From UBA11891 sp049890035 (GTDB lineage: Bacteria > Bacteroidota > Bacteroidia > Flavobacteriales > Flavobacteriaceae), in assembly GCA_049890035.1 (NCBI GenBank), contig JBMHCG010000029.1, forward strand, positions 1 to 64,000: 64,000 nt of DNA, given 5' to 3'. A program made the translations under genes and the position numbers. Within the stretch, counting starts at the first letter, position 1; each line of letters begins with the position of its first letter. The notes beneath the pieces were generated by a model. The model was not told the origin of the DNA. It did no database searches and worked only from the letters and a program-made list of their open reading frames with translations. Below, piece by piece: positions 60,437 through 64,000 of this stretch.

Positions 60437-60444
60437 CAAAGATA
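60437..60444 (-). promoter_or_regulatory. recF -7 promoter element TATCTTTG
   Basis: An exact TAnnTTTG match on the minus strand, four bases before the recF ATG. Confidence 0.65.
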
Positions 60445-60591
60445 TATTTTTGAACCACTCTAGAGCCCATTGAAATTCAATTAATAGCAAATCATTTCAG
60501 TTTGAATTTTGGGTTTATGAATTTCATATAGTAGGTGCAAAGAGGTGGTTTTAAGGCATGGATTAGAGTTTCGCTATTTTCTAAAAAAGTG

Positions 60592-60599
60592 TACTTTTG
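60592..60599 (+). promoter_or_regulatory. -7 promoter element TACTTTTG of the TPR-ribH set
   Basis: An exact TAnnTTTG match, 18 nt before the ATG at 60618. A second near match, AAAATTTG, ends four bases before the ATG. The 185-bp intergenic region with recF holds no other recognisable element. Confidence 0.55.
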
Positions 60600-60617
60600 T
60601 GTTTCAAAATTTGAGCG

Positions 60618-61382
60618 ATGGCGACATACAAAAAACGCGGCTATAAGAAATCAATAACAAAACCTGAAACACCCGTAGCAGAACAGGAAAGTACCACTGC
60701 TGAGGTTTTTGAGCGACTGGATACTGGTGCTTCCAAAACGGAAGAATTTGTTGCAAAAAACCAAAATATAATTCTCGGTGTTATTGGTGCTGTAGCCTTA
60801 GGTGTGTTATCTTTTCTAGGTTACCAACAATTTGTTGCCGTTCCCAACGAACAAGAAGCCATCAACGAATTGAACCAAGCTCAGTATTATTTTGATATGG
60901 CTGTCAACAGTACCGATTCCGATTCACTTTACCTGAGAGCCCTCAACGGAGGTGATGGAAAATATGGATTTTTGGATATCATCGAAAACTATTCGGGTAC
61001 CCCTGCCGCAAAATTGGCAACCTACAGTGCGGGAATGTCTTACTTAAACCTGAAAGAGTACAAAAACGCCATTACGTATTTGGATCAGTTTAATGCGGAG
61101 GATATCTTGTTGAGTGCCTTGGCGAAAGGTGCCATTGGTGATGCCTTTGCACAAATTGGACAATTGGAGGATGCTTTTGATTATTATGTGGAGGCTTCGG
61201 CGGTTAATGAAAACCTATTCAGCACCCCCAAATATTTGTTTAAAGCAGCCACCATAGGGGCTTCTTTGGGAAAAAACGAAATCGCATTAACGTATCTCAA
61301 ACGAATAAAGGAAGAATTTCCCTCATCCAAGGAAGCAGAACTGGTTGACGTACAGCTGGGGCGCCTGGAAAATCGTCCCTGA
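60618..61382 (+). CDS. Membrane-anchored TPR protein (YfgM/AncA-like)
   Basis: A 254-residue protein with a basic N-terminal tail (MATYKKRGYKKSITKPE), one membrane segment (about residues 50-70, NIILGVIGAVALGVLSFLGY) and a periplasmic TPR domain (NELNQAQYYFDMAV, AKLATYSAGMSYLNLKEYKNA, AFAQIGQLEDAFDYY, PKYLFKAATIGASLGKNEIA). Its layout resembles YfgM, which binds SecYEG-linked chaperones in Enterobacteria, but I would not assign that role. It is followed after 5 nt by ribH. Confidence 0.87.
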   Translation: MATYKKRGYKKSITKPETPVAEQESTTAEVFERLDTGASKTEEFVAKNQNIILGVIGAVALGVLSFLGYQQFVAVPNEQEAINELNQAQYYFDMAVNSTDSDSLYLRALNGGDGKYGFLDIIENYSGTPAAKLATYSAGMSYLNLKEYKNAITYLDQFNAEDILLSALAKGAIGDAFAQIGQLEDAFDYYVEASAVNENLFSTPKYLFKAATIGASLGKNEIALTYLKRIKEEFPSSKEAELVDVQLGRLENRP

Positions 61383-61387
61383 TCCAT

Positions 61388-61867
61388 ATGGCTTCGGAAC
61401 AGAACAATTTGTCTCAATACGATGCAGATACCGTCCCCTCGGGGAAACACCTACGGATAACCCTCGTTGTATCTGAATGGAACTCAGAGATTACTGAAGG
61501 ATTATACCAAGGGGCATACAATACCCTACAAAAGCATGGTGTAGTTCCAGAAAAAATACACCGCATCAATGTGCCGGGAAGTTTTGAATTGGTCTTTGGA
61601 TGCAAGCTAGCTCAAAAAACATCTGATGTTGTTATTGCAATTGGAAGCGTCATTCAGGGAGAGACACGTCACTTTGACTTTGTGTGTCAGGGGGTTACTC
61701 ATGGGATAACGATGTTGAATACAAATGCTTATGGCCCAGTTATATTTTGTGTGTTAACGGATGCGACATGGCAACAAGCCAAAGATCGTTCTGGTGGTAT
61801 GCATGGCAACAAAGGGGTTGAAGCGGCGGTAACGGCCCTAAAAATGGCTGCTCTACATCAATCTTGA
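61388..61867 (+). CDS. ribH: 6,7-dimethyl-8-ribityllumazine synthase
   Basis: RibH makes the direct precursor of riboflavin. The 159-residue protein has VVSEWNSEITEGLYQGAYNTL, VPGSFELVFGCKL, IGSVIQGETRHFDFVCQGVTHGI with the catalytic His, and a normal C-terminus (MHGNKGVEAAVTALKMA). It starts 5 nt after the TPR gene. Confidence 0.97.
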   Translation: MASEQNNLSQYDADTVPSGKHLRITLVVSEWNSEITEGLYQGAYNTLQKHGVVPEKIHRINVPGSFELVFGCKLAQKTSDVVIAIGSVIQGETRHFDFVCQGVTHGITMLNTNAYGPVIFCVLTDATWQQAKDRSGGMHGNKGVEAAVTALKMAALHQS

Positions 61868-61917
61868 ATTTCTTTTCAGTAAAGCCGTATCGAGTACCAC
61901 ATATCCTTGGGAATTGT

Positions 61918-61925
61918 TATTTTTG
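61918..61925 (+). promoter_or_regulatory. -7 promoter element TATTTTTG of the small membrane protein-mutL pair
   Basis: An exact TAnnTTTG match 16 nt before the ATG at 61942. Confidence 0.55.
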
Positions 61926-61941
61926 ATAGAAACTGAAACAG

Positions 61942-62238
61942 ATGTTCCGAGGCAATCCCTTCAAGACTCAAAAAAACAGACGCTATAATTACACCCCCCG
62001 TTATTACAAGGGGAAAGAGGAAGGGAATCCGTATGATTTTGATTCGAAATTTTCACGTTTTCGCGAAACTTACAATGCTAATGATTTTGGTCATCAATGG
62101 AAGGATGCCCGAGAAAAAATGCGACACAGAGGAAACCGATCGATTTCCCCATTGCTTCTATTGCTTATCGGATTGTTGAGTTTACTTGCTTTGTACGTTC
62201 TAGATTTTGATTGGACCCTTTTTACCCAGTTCAACTAA
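61942..62238 (+). CDS. Small membrane protein upstream of mutL, unknown
   Basis: A 98-residue protein with a basic, aromatic-rich N-terminal region (YNYTPRYYKGKEEGNPYDFDSKFSRFRETYNANDFG) and one C-terminal membrane segment (about 69-88, SPLLLLLIGLLSLLALYVL), ending DFDWTLFTQFN. I recognise no characterised family. A gene of this type is common before mutL in flavobacteria. The stop overlaps the mutL ATG by one base (TAATG), so they are translationally coupled. Confidence 0.8.
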   Translation: MFRGNPFKTQKNRRYNYTPRYYKGKEEGNPYDFDSKFSRFRETYNANDFGHQWKDAREKMRHRGNRSISPLLLLLIGLLSLLALYVLDFDWTLFTQFN

Positions 62239-64000
62239 TGGCCGATATCATTCAGTTGCTACCCGATCACGTAGCCAATCAAATTGCTGCCGGTGAAGTT
62301 ATTCAGCGACCTGCTTCGGCGGTAAAAGAGTTGATTGAAAATGCGGTAGATGCAGGAGCCACAAATATTCAACTACTCGTTAAAGATGCAGGAAAAACAC
62401 TTCTCCATGTCATTGATAATGGTAAAGGAATGAGTGCTAATGATTTACGGCTTGCTTTTGAGCGTCATGCAACTTCCAAAATTCGTTTGGCAGAGGATCT
62501 ATTTCAGTTAGACACCAAGGGGTTTCGTGGCGAAGCACTTGCCTCCATTGCTGCTGTTGCACATGTAGAAGCGCATAGTCGATTGCACGGATCTGAAGTT
62601 GCCTCTTGTTTGCGAATTGAAGGAACACATGTTATTGGTCAAGAAGTGGCTGTGGCCCCAGCGGGAACTTCTATAGCCGTTAAAAACTTATTTTTTAATA
62701 TTCCAGCACGGCGTAATTTCCTCAAGTCCGATGCTGTAGAGCTCCGTCACTGCATCGACGAATTTCAACGCATTGCCTTAGCGCATCCCGATATTGCCTT
62801 TTCTCTTGTTAATAATGGAAGTGAATTGTTTGATTTGCCAGCAACCAACTTGAAAAGAAGACTGGCACAGGTTATGGGGGGGAAGTTTGATGAAAAAATA
62901 GTTGTCATTCAAGAGGAAACCCCCATAGTACAAATACAAGGATATTTGGTGAAGCCAAGCTTTGCTAAAAAATCGCGAGGGCAACAATTCTTTTTTGTGA
63001 ACCAGCGTTTTGTGAAAAGTGCTTTTTTACACCACGCGGTCACAGCGGCTTTTGAAGGACTCATCAGAGAGGGATACCAACCGGGGTACTTTATCTTTTT
63101 ACAGATCAATCCCGAGCAGATAGACATCAATATTCACCCGACGAAAACCGAGATAAAGTTTGAAGATGAACAGAGTTTATATGCCATATTAAAATCGGCT
63201 GTCAAACACAGTTTGGGCATGTTTCAAGTGACGCCAACGCTCGATTTTGAACACGACCCAACTATGGATCCCTCCTATCAAGCGACCAAATCCACTCCCA
63301 GTCCTCCTTCGATAGAAGTGGACGCATCATTCAATCCATTTCAGCAAAATACATCCCAAAGAAATAAAGACAGCGGAAATTGGGACAGTCTATATGCTGG
63401 CTTCGATACCCATTCCAATGAAACAGCAACCTTACCCCTAGAAGGAATCCGTCAGACGCCCAAGTTTTTTCAAGTATTTCAAAAATACATAGTGACTTCT
63501 TTGCGTTCGGGTTTGTTAGTAGTTGACCAGCAGCGAGCCCACCAAAGAGTATTGTATGAGCAGTTTTTGGGGCATCTTACCGACCAACCAGGACCGAAAC
63601 AACAACTCCTTTTTCCTTTGAAAAAAGAAATCAGTCCATATGAAAAAGCACTTCTTGAACAACACCAAGAAACACTGGTAGCTTTGGGTTTCGATGCGGA
63701 TATTGACACGGAACTACTCATCCTTCGTGCCATTCCTTCCATTTGCTCTGAGACACAGGTCAACGAGGTCATAGATGCACTGTTAGGTATCGATGACAAT
63801 CCAGCAGAACGGTTTAGTCCATCCGATTTGATTGCTAAAATCATGGCACAAACGCTATCCATAAAGAGCGGTAAAAATCTAAGTGTACCCGAACAAGAAC
63901 AACTTATAAACGATCTTTTCGCATGTAAAGAAAACCAAGTATCACCATTCAATAAGCAGATATTTGTTACATTAGAAAAAGACGAATTGGAAAAAAAAAT
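62238..64000 (+). CDS. mutL: DNA mismatch repair protein MutL (3' end outside window)
   Basis: MutL links mismatch recognition to repair. The N-terminal GHKL ATPase is intact: IAAGEVIQRPASAVKELIENAVDAG, HVIDNGKGMS, RHATSKI, TKGFRGEALASIAAV. From about residue 400 a C-terminal dimerisation/endonuclease domain follows. Its DQHAxxExxxxE motif reads DQQRAHQRVLYE at 63525-63560, so the His and the first Glu are replaced. The window ends inside the final region (QIFVTLEKDELEKK), where flavobacterial MutL normally stops within a few residues. At least 587 residues are visible. Confidence 0.96.
   Translation, partial: MADIIQLLPDHVANQIAAGEVIQRPASAVKELIENAVDAGATNIQLLVKDAGKTLLHVIDNGKGMSANDLRLAFERHATSKIRLAEDLFQLDTKGFRGEALASIAAVAHVEAHSRLHGSEVASCLRIEGTHVIGQEVAVAPAGTSIAVKNLFFNIPARRNFLKSDAVELRHCIDEFQRIALAHPDIAFSLVNNGSELFDLPATNLKRRLAQVMGGKFDEKIVVIQEETPIVQIQGYLVKPSFAKKSRGQQFFFVNQRFVKSAFLHHAVTAAFEGLIREGYQPGYFIFLQINPEQIDINIHPTKTEIKFEDEQSLYAILKSAVKHSLGMFQVTPTLDFEHDPTMDPSYQATKSTPSPPSIEVDASFNPFQQNTSQRNKDSGNWDSLYAGFDTHSNETATLPLEGIRQTPKFFQVFQKYIVTSLRSGLLVVDQQRAHQRVLYEQFLGHLTDQPGPKQQLLFPLKKEISPYEKALLEQHQETLVALGFDADIDTELLILRAIPSICSETQVNEVIDALLGIDDNPAERFSPSDLIAKIMAQTLSIKSGKNLSVPEQEQLINDLFACKENQVSPFNKQIFVTLEKDELEKK

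Noticed and set aside
60471..60526. A 9-bp inverted repeat TGAAATTCA / TGAATTTCA between recF and the TPR gene
   Set aside because: It is AT-rich, far apart and without a link to either promoter; chance is likely.
1..64000. CRISPR array, defence system, prophage, insertion sequence or biosynthetic cluster
   Set aside because: No repeated spacer pattern, transposase, phage gene or clustered secondary-metabolism genes were seen; the single KAS III gene does not make a cluster.

Overview
This 64 kb window is a gene-dense, low-to-mid-40s %GC piece of a chromosome from a member of the Flavobacteriia (phylum Bacteroidota). The evidence is a gliding-motility lipoprotein gene (gldI), Bacteroidota-restricted small families (DUF4295, DUF5606, DUF3810), the rpmB-rpmG-DUF4295-ftsY order, bshC for bacillithiol, and many copies of the Bacteroidota promoter element TAnnTTTG in front of genes. 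I found no rRNA, tRNA, CRISPR array, insertion sequence, prophage or plasmid function. No stretch over 300 bp lacks a gene; the longest gaps (about 120-185 bp) hold promoters.

Layout. 1-3.0 kb: an exported terminator, a KAS III enzyme, a CoA-binding protein and a convergent sodium/solute symporter. 3.0-8.4 kb: recR; then a 2-oxoacid dehydrogenase E2, a DEDDh exonuclease, a FAH-family hydrolase and CinA as one tight set; then rpmB, rpmG and DUF4295. 8.4-22.5 kb: a long plus-strand run (ftsY, hydrolase, rimO, bshC, guaA, LysM/PBP1-like protein, pyrG, yidC, mnmA, nitronate monooxygenase-like). 22.5-28.8 kb: lysA, sucC, hsp20, uvrB and an unrecognised protein with a kinase-like motif pattern. 28.8-36.3 kb: the overlapping minus-strand set Sua5-cca-ctaA-PRiA4_ORF3, a GT2-like protein, dapD, and the plus-strand set ruvX-def-DUF5606-mazG. 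36.3-50.0 kb: minus-strand DUF349, aroE, two tandem DUF368 transporters, a TPR protein, and the set trmH-like, relA/spoT, fur, purA, ostA-like, class III aminotransferase. 50.0-58.1 kb: minus-strand nrnA-like, gldI, cyclophilin-FKBP lipoprotein, DUF3810 and two amidohydrolases, ending at a strong hairpin terminator. 58-64 kb: ndk, the recF-lipoprotein-DUF721 set, a TPR membrane protein with ribH, a small membrane protein, and mutL running off the end.

Functionally the window is mostly housekeeping: nucleotide synthesis (guaA, pyrG, purA, ndk), lysine/peptidoglycan precursors (dapD, lysA), translation and tRNA modification (rpmB, rpmG, rimO, mnmA, Sua5, cca, def), protein targeting (ftsY, yidC), DNA repair (recR, uvrB, recF, ruvX, mutL), energy metabolism (E2, sucC, ctaA) and envelope functions. 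I see no dedicated new multi-gene system. The most interesting signals are: (1) a recurring layout in which the -7 element TAnnTTTG (or TATCTTTA) lies only 3-6 nt before the start codon of nine genes, which predicts leaderless mRNAs; (2) rpmG with no ATG/GTG/TTG start, only ATA; (3) a kinase-fold-like unknown gene next to uvrB; (4) convergent genes whose stop codons interlock on a shared 4-bp palindrome; (5) perfect inverted repeats in the hsp20, fur and dapD control regions; and (6) several enzymes with a substituted key residue.
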